This document shows positions 20,178-30,674 of a stretch of DNA of 64,000 nucleotides, piece after piece. Position 1 is the first letter of the stretch, and each line of letters begins with the position of its first letter. Origin of the DNA: Rhynchopus euleeides (lineage: Eukaryota; Euglenozoa; Diplonemea; Diplonemida; Diplonemidae); assembly GCA_963210315.1 (NCBI GenBank), contig OY723249.1, positions 1,178,569-1,242,568 of the forward strand. Reading direction: 5' to 3'. A program made the position numbers and the translations under genes. Under the pieces are notes generated by a model. The model worked only from the letters and a program-made list of their open reading frames with translations. It made no database searches and had not been told where the DNA came from.

Positions 20178-21863
20178 TCACGGTGCCTTGAACGACTTCT
20201 GCCTGTAGTACGAGTATTCAACGGAATCGACGTTCCTCACGAGCACATCTTTGATGGGCCCAAGGCACAGCTCGAAGTGGTCACGCTTGAGGCGTGCCGT
20301 ACGGACCTTCGTTTTTGCCACCACGTCGGCGACAGTGCGGTGGTTGTTCAAAAATTCAAGCTCGCCGAAATGCTTCCCATTTTCAAACTCGCAGACATGA
20401 ACCTTGTTGCCGGAGTTATCACGCCCAATCACATCGACGACACCCGCCAGCATAATGTACATATGCTCACCCGGCTGGTCAAACTCCAGAATGACATCAT
20501 GCTCGTCCCACTCCTGGGTCTCCAGCGCGTCTGCGAGCTGAAGCTTCTCGTAGGGCTTCAGGTTTGCGAGGAAGGGGATGCGTCCCAAGACATCCTGGTA
20601 CTCAAGGCGCTTCTTGATGGAGACAGACATCACGATGTTGCGGTAGGTGTCCTGGTCGATCCCCCACGTCGTGACATTTGTCGCAGCGATGACAGTCGCA
20701 CTGCGCGGTGTGTTGTACATCAGGGCCAGCTCGCCAAAAGACACTCCCACCCCGCGCTGTGCGATCTTCTTCTCATCCACAATGATATCCACCGTGCCCT
20801 TTGAAATGGTGTACATGTTGTCGCCCTCCTCGCCCTGTGTCATGACAACCTCGCCTTTCTTGTAGTCCCGCTGGAACAAGGCCCCAACCACAACGTCCAA
20901 CTCGTGGGCCTGGAGATGGGTGAAGAGCAGGTTCTGCTTCAGCAGGACACGGAGCATGCCTTCCACCTCTGCTGGCTTGTCGAACTTCTTGGGGACAAAC
21001 TGCTCGATCTCTTCGGGGTTGAAGGGTGCACAGCTCTTGCTCGCGCGCCGCATCATCGTCTTCTTACAGCCATCATCGGTTCGGGAGGCACCCAGGTTGG
21101 TCGTCGGGGCAAACGCAACCCCCCGCTTCGAGGCACTCGCATCCTCCCCTTCGCCTTCTGCCCCGTCCCCGCCGAAGGCGCCGAATCCACTTCCCTCACC
21201 CTCCTCACCGTCGCCACCACCGAACGCACCAAAGCCGCCTTCCTCTTCCTCAGCACCGTTGGCAGCATCCCCAGATGGGTTTGCGGCCTCCTGTGCGGGC
21301 GCCTGCTGTGCAGGGGGCACGTGATTCGCCTTTGCCGCCTCTTTATTGGCCTGGGAGTTTTTCTGCACCTGCTGGTTGATGAGGTTCAGCGTCTCCGGGT
21401 CAATCAATACGTTGCGGTGCTTCACCACGACGATGTTCTCGTTGTCCTTCACCGTGCTCTCCAAGATACGCCCCACAAGCGGGCCACAGTCGTTGTCGCT
21501 GATATCGATGGATGTGATCGACGGGTGCTTGCGGAGGGTCTCAAGGAAGTGCGACCACACCTCGTTGCCAGTTGGGACCTCCCCCTCCTTGGTGCCGTGC
21601 CACATCCCACCAAGGTCTGCCTGGTAGCAGCACAGCCCTGTGGCGATGATGGACACCATGTTGGTGCAGCGCTCGATGAGATCAATCACAGCCATCAGCT
21701 GCTTGGTGCCCAAGTAGTTCCCACTCAGGTTCAGCGTTGTCATCTCCGCCAATGTTTTGTAGCTGCTCAACTTCTTCAGCAGCACCTTGTTCGGGCGTTT
21801 CACCTTGCGGTTTGCACAGCAGCTTCGGAAAGCATCTGAGGGAGGCACGTCGACACCTGACAT
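20178..21863 (-). CDS. Protein kinase A regulatory subunit, LRR-containing euglenozoan type
   Basis: 561 residues from ATG 21863 (MSGVDVPPSDAF); an upstream in-frame ATG at 21935 is less likely. Residues ~40-165 contain LRR-like strands (MTTLNLSGNYLG, ITSIDISDNDCG), the N-terminal type known from kinetoplastid PKA-R. An acidic Gly/Phe-rich linker (GGFGAFGG, GFGAFGG) leads to the inhibitory site RRAS (~272-275), which would occupy the catalytic subunit's active site. Two cyclic-nucleotide-binding domains follow with cassettes SFGELALMYNTPRSATV (Arg ~387) and HFGELEFLNNHRTVADV (Arg ~509). In trypanosomes the corresponding Arg residues are replaced and the protein answers to nucleosides instead of cAMP; here both Arg and both Glu are kept. 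No intron needed. Cytosolic holoenzyme inhibitor/sensor. Confidence 0.93.
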   Translation of the reverse strand: MSGVDVPPSDAFRSCCANRKVKRPNKVLLKKLSSYKTLAEMTTLNLSGNYLGTKQLMAVIDLIERCTNMVSIIATGLCCYQADLGGMWHGTKEGEVPTGNEVWSHFLETLRKHPSITSIDISDNDCGPLVGRILESTVKDNENIVVVKHRNVLIDPETLNLINQQVQKNSQANKEAAKANHVPPAQQAPAQEAANPSGDAANGAEEEEGGFGAFGGGDGEEGEGSGFGAFGGDGAEGEGEDASASKRGVAFAPTTNLGASRTDDGCKKTMMRRASKSCAPFNPEEIEQFVPKKFDKPAEVEGMLRVLLKQNLLFTHLQAHELDVVVGALFQRDYKKGEVVMTQGEEGDNMYTISKGTVDIIVDEKKIAQRGVGVSFGELALMYNTPRSATVIAATNVTTWGIDQDTYRNIVMSVSIKKRLEYQDVLGRIPFLANLKPYEKLQLADALETQEWDEHDVILEFDQPGEHMYIMLAGVVDVIGRDNSGNKVHVCEFENGKHFGELEFLNNHRTVADVVAKTKVRTARLKRDHFELCLGPIKDVLVRNVDSVEYSYYRQKSFKAP

Positions 21864-22012
21864 GATGCACAGACAACGTGCTTGTGTAACAGAGAGGAAT
21901 CTGCTGGACAGGGTGTGATGATAGTGTCGTGTCATACGGGGTGGGGGTGGGGGGGTGGGTGGGTGGGTGAAGTAGGAGAAATATAAAGCACAGCCCCCCT
22001 CACATCTCGCTC

Positions 22013-22477
22013 ATGAACTCTGGCTGTGATACAAACCGGAAACCTCCCAGCGGTTTCAAGACAACATCTACCCGACCAACGGAGAAGCAACGCGGGCTGT
22101 TCCAGTCGATCACTGCGAATTCGATGGCGGAACACATTCAACTTGCATCATCCCGACAGGTATCCATCGATCCCGAAATCCTCCTCGATCCGGACCTGCT
22201 AGAGACTGCGAGAGTGGCGTCTCAAGGCGACAAACGCCGGGGATGTGATGATGGGCGTGCCACCATGCTGTTACAAGGATGTGTACACCCAGACTTCTTA
22301 TATTGTCCCCTCCCTCACGAGGGTGGACAAACTCGCTTGCTATGCAGGCTGTGGGGTGTGGGGATGAGCAGTAAAGTCGACACAAAGGCAAGGCACAGAA
22401 TCGGCACCCACCTCACTCAAAATACAGGTGGCGTCCAAAACCTAGCGAGTGGTGACTCGGCAAGTGTTGTGTTGTGA
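22013..22477 (+). CDS. Possible small ORF divergent from the PKA subunit gene
   Basis: 154 codons from ATG 22013 to TGA, ~150 bp from the PKA-R start on the opposite strand. The first half (to ~22210) has an amino-acid mix compatible with a protein; the rest looks like read-through of noncoding DNA. No domain or homolog recognised, and no signal peptide. Neighbouring euglenozoan genes may be divergent, but this alone is weak support. Confidence 0.2.
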   Translation: MNSGCDTNRKPPSGFKTTSTRPTEKQRGLFQSITANSMAEHIQLASSRQVSIDPEILLDPDLLETARVASQGDKRRGCDDGRATMLLQGCVHPDFLYCPLPHEGGQTRLLCRLWGVGMSSKVDTKARHRIGTHLTQNTGGVQNLASGDSASVVL

Positions 22478-24019
22478 CAATATGTGGAGTAAAGGAGTTT
22501 TGTTCTATGTAAACTTCTGCGGCAGTGCCTGTCTGCGGGAGTCATGCATTATATCAGTGCCTCGGCAAGAGACATGCAAATTTTATGTAAAATCATGATC
22601 AGACTCGGTGGGAGGGAGGTTGCACAGCTGCTCTGATTGGTGGCTCTCAGCGTCAATCTTCATAACCAGAAACAACTGGTTGGTTGGGCGTACGCACGAT
22701 GGGGGCAGGGATTGGATTTTCTTGTTGGGCAACAGTGAAAGGAAAACACGAACTCTCCCCGCTCGACAGCGGGGTGGGGGAGCGGGGAGTGTTCCGAGGC
22801 CCAGTGAGCAAGGCTCGGCCGGGGGTGCACACGAAAACACGCACGATTAATTCTCTGTCAGAGGCTCCGGATCCATCGATCCCACATCAAGCAAGATGCT
22901 GGCAGGACCCCTTCAGCAGCGCCTGACTGACTTCGTTCTAGAGGGAGGGGGATGTAAGCTGAAAACACACAACGAGTATTGTCACAGGGGTGGATAGACT
23001 GGGGAGGCTTCCGAATGCCGTATCATGCACAACCTGAATTGAGCTGCACGGTACACGCTGGCCAGTGATGTCAGGTTGACTCAGTTGTGACACATTTCAC
23101 CTTCCTGCCGCCATCGGCCCCTATACGAGGGATCACCCAAGATTACACAAGCCAGCGATATTATAAATGCGTTCTTGGGGATAGCCCGAGGACCTTCCAC
23201 TCGTGGTTCTTGGTCGAAGTGAGGGTTGCCCCCACCCTCCTGCCACCTGCCATCTGACAGGCTGACCGGTGCGCCGTGTGGAGAGCAGGAAAGAAGATGG
23301 CAGCAAAGGGGTCGGGGGGTATACACGCGGCGACCCCCCCCCCCACCCCCTCTGACCACGCTCCTTCCTGAAAGAGCTTTGCTGTTACAATGCATATGTC
23401 TGAACAAACGGAAAACCTGGACCCACAGTCCCGTGCACGCGCATGTCCACCACCTGTCACACGCACTGAAGGGGGTGGGGCGGGTGGCCACAGGAAGGTA
23501 GCACAACCGAAAACAAGCTGAAGATGGATTGTGTTGGGAAAGGGGAAAAAATAGCAGGCACAAAACGTGGGCCAAAGGTTCCCCTTCAGCTCTCCCTCGC
23601 TCTCTGCCCAACCCATGTGCCCTGTTGTGCTGCGCTGCCACCTCCTCCACCCTCGCCTGGCAGCGACACCGCACCCTGCACCGAGGGAGCACATTTCCGA
23701 GCCAAAATAACGCTTTCCGCACAGGCATACGCTATGCGTGCACTGCAAGCACATTCACCAACCACTTGCAAATTCCACAGCTGGTAAGCAGCCTTGTCAG
23801 AGTCAGAAAGAAGAAAACAGAAGTGTAAGGGGATGGGGCATTCACCACAGAGGGCATTTTTTGATGCATTCCCTCCAATTTACAGGATGAGAACGTCTGG
23901 TTGTCGAAAACTGCCGGTAGCGGAGACTGACCCCCTAACCCACTCTCTCAATAAAGAGGTCGGGGTGGTTTCGAACTTTGGAATACACGATGCCTCTGAC
24001 GAGGCGCGGGGATGAGGCA
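22478..24019. other. Gene-free, nothing recognised
   Basis: Overlapping frames occur on both strands (for example around 23081-23790) without conserved motifs, initiation context or agreement between them. No arrays or inverted ends seen. Confidence 0.5.
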
Positions 24020-25405
24020 CTACAGGTCCACAGGCTGGAGGAGGGTGTATGTCCGATCACCCGATGGCTCCAGGATGACACCGGATGTGACAGCAATCAC
24101 CGTACAGTTGTCCTTCGGATCCAACACGACGTGCGGCCTCTCCCGGGTGTGGAAGTGGCGCGTGCCCCCCCCTTCCATCTCGACAGTGCTGTTGAACAGC
24201 ACCCCTGCGAAGGTCCAGGACAGCCCGTCCTCAGAGAAGGCATGCACGCCGTGGAGCCCCTGGCTGGGGCCATTGGGACCCAGGCGGTGGAACACCGCAT
24301 GGTAGTACCCCTGGCAGTCGCGCCACAGAGATGGGTCCTCCACATACCACACAGGCACTTCCGGGAAGAGGTGGTCAGGGTGCTCCACGTAGCTTGTGCC
24401 ATTCAGGTAGTCCGGAGCGGTGACGAGGTGCATGTGTGAGCCTCCGTCGTTCGGGATCCGTGACATGCCGACAAGGGAGCCGTTCTTTGCGACGACTGCG
24501 GCGAAGTTTGCATCAGTGTCGCGGGGGCCTGTGTGCAGCACACGCTGCGGCATGCTCCAGGGGCCCAGGGGTGTGGGTGCCCGGCGCATCTCCGTGTAGA
24601 ACATCGGTGCAGCAGGGCCATCGCACTCGCCTGTTGTTGCCCCATCACTGCAGTTGCCGCAGGGGCCTTGAGTTCTGTTGTAAGCAGCGTACCATACGAC
24701 GTATTCCCCGCTGGGTGTGCGGATCGCATTCGGCTCGTGTGCAAAGACACCTTCGAGGAGGCCCTGCTTGACAAATGGCTGTGTGAGGTCCTGCGTCGAT
24801 GCGATGGACACCTGCGAGTTCATCACCCACGAATAGACCCCGCAGTGGTTGACGAACTCAGAGGCAATCATGTAAAAGGTGTCGTTGTGGTGGACAATAC
24901 CCCCTCCCCATGTGCTGGTATGCTGCCCCCCTTCGGACAGCTGGTACCCAGCAGCAGGAGGGGTTGGCTTGAATCTCAGCTCCCCGCAGCGCGGCCCGGT
25001 GAACCCAGGGTTGCAAATGCATTCGCCGTCGCTACAATGCCCGTTGAGAGAACAGTCGTTGGGTGTGGTGCATCCCCACAGCACCATCCCGCTCGTGATA
25101 CCATCTGCGGGAACTGGCATCCAGTAGACATTGTTGAAGCGGCCGTAGCAAGTTTGGGCGAAGTCGTCGCTGCCAGCCTCCTGCCAAGTATAAGAAAGGC
25201 ACTTGCGATCATCGGTGCTGGTGCTGATACAGGCCTCCTCGCAGCCACGAGAGCTGTCAAACATCCCCAAGTACGTGACGTACAGTGTACTGTTCTTCAG
25301 AGGGGCGGCGCTATCGATGTTATTGGTGCCAGCGTAGGTGTAGATCTGGGGCTTCGGCAGGGCACCGGGGAGACCGCAGGTGATAACTGCAAGTAAGGCG
25401 AGCAT
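24020..25405 (-). CDS. Secreted EGF-like / five-bladed beta-propeller (GH43-like) protein
   Basis: 461 residues from ATG 25405; the preceding in-frame extension to 25477 lacks a better start. A signal peptide is clear (MLALLAVITCGLPGALP). Residues ~36-98 are a small Cys-rich PAN/apple-like domain (GMFDSSRGCEEACIS...CYGRF). Residues ~112-141 are an EGF-like module (NDCSLNGHCSDGECICNPGF). Residues ~156-461 have repeated blade-like strands (WGGGIVHHNDTFYMIASEF, EPNAIRTPSGEYVVWYAAYN, YVEDPSLWRDCQGYYHAVFH), which recall glycoside hydrolase family 43/62-type propellers with acidic residues in blade turns. Several N-glycosylation sequons (NDT, NRT, NGS, NGT, NST) fit passage through the secretory pathway. 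Likely role: extracellular or surface carbohydrate binding or hydrolysis. Catalytic residues were not proven. Confidence 0.75.
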   Translation of the reverse strand: MLALLAVITCGLPGALPKPQIYTYAGTNNIDSAAPLKNSTLYVTYLGMFDSSRGCEEACISTSTDDRKCLSYTWQEAGSDDFAQTCYGRFNNVYWMPVPADGITSGMVLWGCTTPNDCSLNGHCSDGECICNPGFTGPRCGELRFKPTPPAAGYQLSEGGQHTSTWGGGIVHHNDTFYMIASEFVNHCGVYSWVMNSQVSIASTQDLTQPFVKQGLLEGVFAHEPNAIRTPSGEYVVWYAAYNRTQGPCGNCSDGATTGECDGPAAPMFYTEMRRAPTPLGPWSMPQRVLHTGPRDTDANFAAVVAKNGSLVGMSRIPNDGGSHMHLVTAPDYLNGTSYVEHPDHLFPEVPVWYVEDPSLWRDCQGYYHAVFHRLGPNGPSQGLHGVHAFSEDGLSWTFAGVLFNSTVEMEGGGTRHFHTRERPHVVLDPKDNCTVIAVTSGVILEPSGDRTYTLLQPVDL

Positions 25406-25719
25406 ATTGCAGGCTGCATCCAGGAAATCTGGCAGACCCCTCGCCGCAGCAACAGCACTGCTGTGTAGAGAATGCACTGGGGGCGGGAGGGTGGAATGTT
25501 CAACATAAACATGTCCCGGAGAGCCACACGCGGTGCTCAGGGTCGGAGGGGGTTGAGGGGGCCACAGAGAGAGAACAACAGGCTGGACAGTACACAGGGA
25601 CCTGGGACGGCAATCACACGGTATGATACGACGATTCAGAAGAGGTGATGCATGGCAAAACAGATTACTGAGGGGAGTTCAAATACAAGACGTATAATGG
25701 TGTGATTCAGGAACCCCCC

Positions 25720-25775
25720 AGAACTGGCACAGACCTGGCACAGAACCGGCACAGAACTGGCACAGAACACCGGTC
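25720..25775 (+). repeat. Short minisatellite CTGGCACAGAAC
   Basis: Four to five adjacent ACTGGCACAGA/ACCGGCACAGA units of irregular 10-15 bp length. Confidence 0.7.
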
Positions 25776-26083
25776 CACAATCCTTCAGGAAATGTCCGTG
25801 CAGGTTTGTAGTGGCCCTGTAGTGAGTCGAGAGACCACAAACAAACCTTGTGGTGAGCCAGTGACGAAAGGCCAGTTATGGGTGTGAATCGGCACCTCAT
25901 GGTAGAGGAGGCCTACCTCCAGCCATCCCTCACAAAAAAAGTGTGACGGAAATTATTTTGGTCAACTCGGCGCAAAAAAACAGCCTCCTGGACCCCGCAC
26001 ACACTCCGACAATGCCAAAAAACACATTTTTGGACATGTTCGGGTGCAGGCCACTTCACCTTGGGGCCAGACTGCCGCCAGTA

Positions 26084-27715
26084 GCAGAGGGACACTTCAG
26101 CTATTTTCAGCAGAAAAAAAATGAAGCTTTAATTACCCTGTGCCTTTGTCAGAAAACGAGGTGCCGACCAACACCCAGCCCAGCCCAGCCCACGTCGAAC
26201 CTCCAATCGCGCATGTACTAGACTTCGTTCTGTACCAAACGGGCAGCATCTCGAGTTCAAACGGGCATGTACTACTAGCCTTCATTCTGCATCACAACTT
26301 CACAATTCCGAGCGCAAACCTGCATGTCCCTCGCCCTTTGCCCTTGGCAAACGGGCAGCATTCAGAGTACAAACGGGCATGTACTAGACTTCATCCGGCA
26401 CAACATGGAGTCGAAACGGGCATGTACAAACCCCGCGCCTCCCGCAAACGCGCATGCACTCCACTTCATTCTGCCGCAAACGGAGAGCATTCAGAGTTCA
26501 AACGGGCATGTACTAGTAGCAGAGGGACACTTCAGCTATTTTCAGCAGAAAAAAAATGAAGCTTTAATTACCCTGTGCCTTTGTCAGAAAACGAGCTGCC
26601 GACCAACACCCAGCCCAGCCCACGTCGAACCTCCAATCGCGCATGTACTAGACTTCGTTCTGTACCAAACGGGCAGCATCTCGAGTTCAAACGGGCATGT
26701 ACTGGCCTTCATTCTGCTCCACAACTTCGCAATTCCGAGCGCAAACCTGCGTGTCCTCGCCCTTTGCCCTTGGCAAACGGGCAGCATTCAGAGTACAAAC
26801 GGGCATGTACTAGACTTCATCCTGCACAACGTGGGGTCGAAACGGGCATGTACTAACCCCGTGCCTCCCGCAAACGCGCATGTACTGGGCTTCATTCTGC
26901 CGCAAACAGACAGCATTCAGAGTTCAAACAGGCATGTACTAGACCTCATCCTACTTCAAACTGGCATCATCTGGGGTTCAAACGGGCATGTACTGGACTT
27001 CATCCTGCATCACAACTGCGTCGAACTCGAGTCCAAACGGGCATGTACCGGACTTCGGCCTGCGCAAACGAGCAGCATTCAGAGTTCAAACGGGCATGTA
27101 CTAGCCTTCATGTTGGCAGGCAACTGCGGCATCTGGACTGGAGTCCAACCTGGGATGACCTGAACAGTCAGGGAACCGCGTAACAAACCGTTCACACCCG
27201 AAGAATGGCCAGAAACACTCTCCGGGAGACTTTCTTGGGTGTGAACAGTTCGAAACACGGTACGATAAATGTCGGCCGTGGTTTTGCTAGTCTAGTACAT
27301 GCCCGTTTGAACTCGAAATGCTGTCCGTTTGCGGCAGAATGAAGTCCAGTACATGCCCGTTTGCGGGAGGCACATGGTTAGTACATGCCCGTTTCGACCC
27401 CACGTTGTGCCGGATGAAGTCTAGTACATGCCCGTTTGTACTCTGAATGCTGCCCGTTTGCCAAGGGCAAAGGGCGAGGACATGCAGGTTTGCGCTCGGA
27501 ATTGCGAAGTTGTGGAGCAGAATGAAGGCTAGTACATGCCCGTTTGAACTCGAGATGCTGCCCGTTTGGTACAGAATGAAGTCTAGTACATGCGCGATTG
27601 GAGGTTCGACGTGGGCTGGGCTGGGTGTGGGTCGGCACCTCGTTTTCTGACAAAGGCACAGGGTAATTAAAGCTTCATTTTTTTTCTGCTGAAAATAGCT
27701 GAAGTGTCCCTCTGC
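26084..27715. mobile_element. Foldback element with ~430-bp inverted ends and internal ACGGGCATGTACTA repeats, TA-flanked
   Basis: Left tip GCAGAGGGACACTTCAGC (26084) and right tip GCTGAAGTGTCCCTCTGC (to 27715) are inverted, and near-identity continues for about 430 bp. TA flanks both (26082-26083, 27716-27717). The left arm is repeated directly from ~26520. Inside and between the arms the motif CAAACGGGCATGTACTAGAC recurs some twenty times at irregular ~35-60 bp spacing, on the right arm in reverse. No transposase gene. Long frames here are by-products of the repeats. Confidence 0.8.
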
Positions 27716-27717
27716 TA

Positions 27718-27792
27718 CAGCTAGCTGTTGCATTTCTGAGTGACAGCTAGCTGTTATTTGCCCATGGCGTGCAACAGGTAGCTGTTCCTCGT
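27718..27792 (+). repeat. CAGCTAGCTGTT repeat
   Basis: Three spaced copies of the palindrome-containing ACAG.TAGCTGTT adjoin the foldback element. Confidence 0.6.
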
Positions 27793-28529
27793 AAATTCAC
27801 TAAACACGTAGTGTTATAGTTATTAATTACACGACACTAAAGCAGGCCTGGGCGGGGAACGAGCCCTTTTTCCAGGTTTTTTGGGTCGGGGAACCAGGTT
27901 TTTTCTAAGAATTTTTACAAGGGAATTTTTGCTCGCCCCCCCACAGTTTCCAGGCGCGTGCCCGTCAGGCGGGACTTTTTCTCTGATTTCTCTCCGCGTC
28001 ATCATTGACAGCTCTCGAGTGATGCCCAGAGATGCTTGCGGCAGAGAGTGCCCCTCATGCGCGTTACAGCTGAAAATGAATGAGGATCATCTGGCACTCG
28101 TTCTCATCGGGGGTTGTGCTCCGCAGGGACTCAATACACCTTGGCACTCTCGCAGGGCTGGACATGCCAGCAGCTGGAGGACAGTTACAAAGCTGCCCCC
28201 GACGCCACCCACCTGCTGGCCCCTTCAGGTCTGAAAGCCCAAAAGCTCCCGGGGATTTTGCAGTGGTGCGCACCATATTCAGCGCAGGGTGATCTCTCCG
28301 ATTTTCCAAAACTGCTGGTTTACGGGTTTGGGGAACGGTCGTCGGCAGACCGTTGAAATGCCCGTGTTAGCAAGGCACACTCACGTTTCAGGTAGCGTGT
28401 CGCGTGTCACGCATGTCGCGAACGCGGCAAGTGTACTTCCCAGGTGGGGAAGCCCGACCTCCTGTCCGATGTCAGTCAGGCTTCGAAGAAGCGCTTCATG
28501 GATGCGGCGCTGACCCGGGGAAGTGAGAT

Positions 28530-28795
28530 AGATGGACGGGCACACGCTACATGGGGGGTCTGGGGGGCGGGCGTGAGCCCCCCAGCCGCCGGAGGCCACG
28601 GTAGCGAACATCTGTTCGTGTGGGCGTACAGATTCTGTGCGAGTTGGCTGCGTCCTCAGAGGCGACTGGAGTGGTTGGACCCCGACTTGATGGGATTCGA
28701 AGGACTTGAGTACGAGACGTACGCCACAGGGGGGTCTGGGGGGCGGAGCCCCCCAGCCGCCGGAGGCCACGGTAGTGAACGTCTGGCTCTCCAGT
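28530..28795 (+). repeat. Dispersed ~240-bp repeat, copy B
   Basis: Same two-unit arrangement as 10705-10950, with the GGGGGGTCTGGGGGGCGG hairpin units and GACTTGAGTACGAGAC between them. Confidence 0.8.
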
Positions 28796-29063
28796 TGGCC
28801 AGCAAGGCGAACGGTACGTGGGACAGACTTCCCTTCCATCCTTGTGCGCACCCTGTCGACTGGGGAAAACTTAGAAAAAGTTTTTTCCTCTGCGAAACAA
28901 CCTTAGAAAAAAATTCCCCTAACAAAATTCTTAGAAAAAAACTTTTTTTCCCCTTACAAAAATTCTTAGAAAAAAAGTTCGGAATCCTGAAAGTGGGGAA
29001 CAAGCCCCCCAGTTAGGAACAGCCCTGCACTAAAGTAGCCATTTTTTTACTCGAGTTTGGGAT

Positions 29064-29103
29064 TTTTTTGCACGAGTCGCCGAAGGCGACGAGTGCAAAA
29101 AAA
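29064..29103. other. Hairpin
   Basis: TTTTTTTGCACGAGTCGCC-GAA-GGCGACGAGTGCAAAAAAA is an almost perfect ~19-bp stem with a T-run on one side. It resembles a terminator but no adjacent gene uses it. Confidence 0.55.
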
Positions 29104-29158
29104 CCCATACGAGAGTACAAAAATTCACTAAACACGTAGTGTTAAGTGTCTTTATAGG

Positions 29159-29243
29159 CCCTCCCCCCACCCACCCCCACCCCCACCCCCACCCCCACCC
29201 CCACCCCCACCCCCACCCTCAGTCCCCCTCCCCCCCCCCCAGA
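29159..29243. repeat. (CCCCCA)n microsatellite
   Basis: About ten CCCCCA units; the opposite strand (TGGGGG)n could form G-quadruplexes. Internal to the window, so not a chromosome end. Confidence 0.9.
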
Positions 29244-29404
29244 TTCGGACACGCATTTTAGAGGCTTTCCGCTACGACTCATGTCGAAAGTCTGGCCATC
29301 GTGATCTCTACGGACTCCAAACAACCCTTGGTGACACTCATGCAAGCCTAATCTGATCCGAAATTTTTTGGTGAATTTTCGATTTTTGGCTGAAAAACAC
29401 GGTT

Positions 29405-29545
29405 TGCCCCCCGGCAGGATCCCGGGAAACCCCGGCCGGGCCCGGAAATTCCGGGCCCGGGACCGGGATTTTGAAATCCCGGCCGGGATCCCGGGGAAAT
29501 CCCGGCCGGGTCCGGCCGGGGTCCGGCCGGGAATCCCGGGGGTTC
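29405..29545. repeat. CCCGGCCGGG palindromic cluster
   Basis: Repeated CCGGGA, CCCGGCCGGG and GAAATCCCGG units, self-complementary throughout. Confidence 0.8.
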
Positions 29546-30674
29546 TCAGTCTCAGGTCGCTTGGACCGAGGTCATCTCAGACCTATGGCTTTCAGTCCCC
29601 AGTTTCAGATTCAGACCTGCTGATCCAGAACCGCACCCTCTCCTTCCACACCAATTGTATCCACTGCTCATGGGTCCGAGTGACGACGATAGCAATGACG
29701 ATGGCTCCATAGCAAAGATGGCTACCACTGTCAAAGCTCATCTGGAACAGAAACTGTCCCAGATGGAAGTCTCCTGTATAAATACAGGGTTCGGGGTTAC
29801 CACGAGTGTAACGCAGATACGTGCAGGTGTGTCAAGAGAGTGTGCAGCTCACAGCAGTTCCGCATCCTCCTGGTTGCTGAACTCCACAGTCCTAGGACGA
29901 CGAAGAGGACGACGAGGGTCGACGTAGGCTTATCTTACGCTACGGCAGGGGTGGACTCAGCCACCCCGGGGGCAGGTTGAACAGGTTGTGTGGTTCCACT
30001 GATCAACATGTAGGTCGGCCTGTCTGATAAGACTCAGCCACCCTGCGGGTCAAGTGATTACAAAAGGGTGCCTATTTGACCAAAAGGCAAAATTTCCTCC
30101 CGCCATGCTCCCGTACCACAGAGGCTGTTGTGTTTTGCCTCTGTGTATGCGTACGTTTTGCGATGACGGGGTGTGGAACCTGGCGTAGACCGAGCTACAA
30201 CCAGGAACCAACGGCCCAACTCGGCGCCGTGGGTCAATTTTTGTGAAAAGGCCTTGACCAGAGGCATCCCCCTAACACTAAATTTGCTCTGTTTCACCTG
30301 AACCGACCAACCAGGCACCGTGAGGAGGCATCAGAGCCCCTCGTGGACAGCCGCAGCACCCTTCCTTTACTAACGTCAGGTTCACCACTAGCACGAAGCA
30401 TCACTGTTTTACGTCAGGTATGGCAAATGCCCACCCAAGGAAGTCGAGGAGTTTGAGCCGTTGGAAGTTACCAGAGGGACAAGCAAGAGGGATCTGCAAG
30501 CAGTGATGTCTGTTGTACCCTTGGACCACATTAAACTCAAACTGAACCCTCAGTCGTCCTTGATCGCCCGACAAGGTTCCTTTCAGCTTTCTAACAGATG
30601 GGTACTGCAACTGTCCAACTATCTACAGACTCACATCCCAGAAGGTGCAGTCCAGGTTCCACAGAGCAAATTAA
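29546..30674. other. Gene-free, nothing recognised
   Basis: No gene, array or inverted ends recognised. Two short copies of CTCAGCCACCC around 29955 and 30035. Confidence 0.5.

Larger units (their letters stand above)
27793..29144. repeat. ~1.35-kb segment between identical 24-bp direct repeats
   Basis: An identical 24-mer (core TTCACTAAACACGTAGTGTT, partly palindromic: CACTA...TAGTG) lies at 27793-27816 and at 29121-29144. Just inside, TTTTTTCTAAGAATTTTTAC (27897) faces inverted relatives near 28925-28975. A copy of the 240-bp dispersed repeat sits in the middle. It may be a non-autonomous element or a duplicated junction; no gene seen. Confidence 0.5.

Noticed and set aside
26324-27163. 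Plus-strand 279-codon frame
   Set aside because: Made of the ACGGGCATGTACTA repeats of the foldback element.
29064-29103. Bacterial-type rho-independent terminator
   Set aside because: Eukaryotic context and no gene ending nearby; recorded only as a hairpin.
29159-29243. Telomeric repeat
   Set aside because: Euglenozoan telomeres are TTAGGG-type; this is an internal (CCCCCA)n microsatellite.
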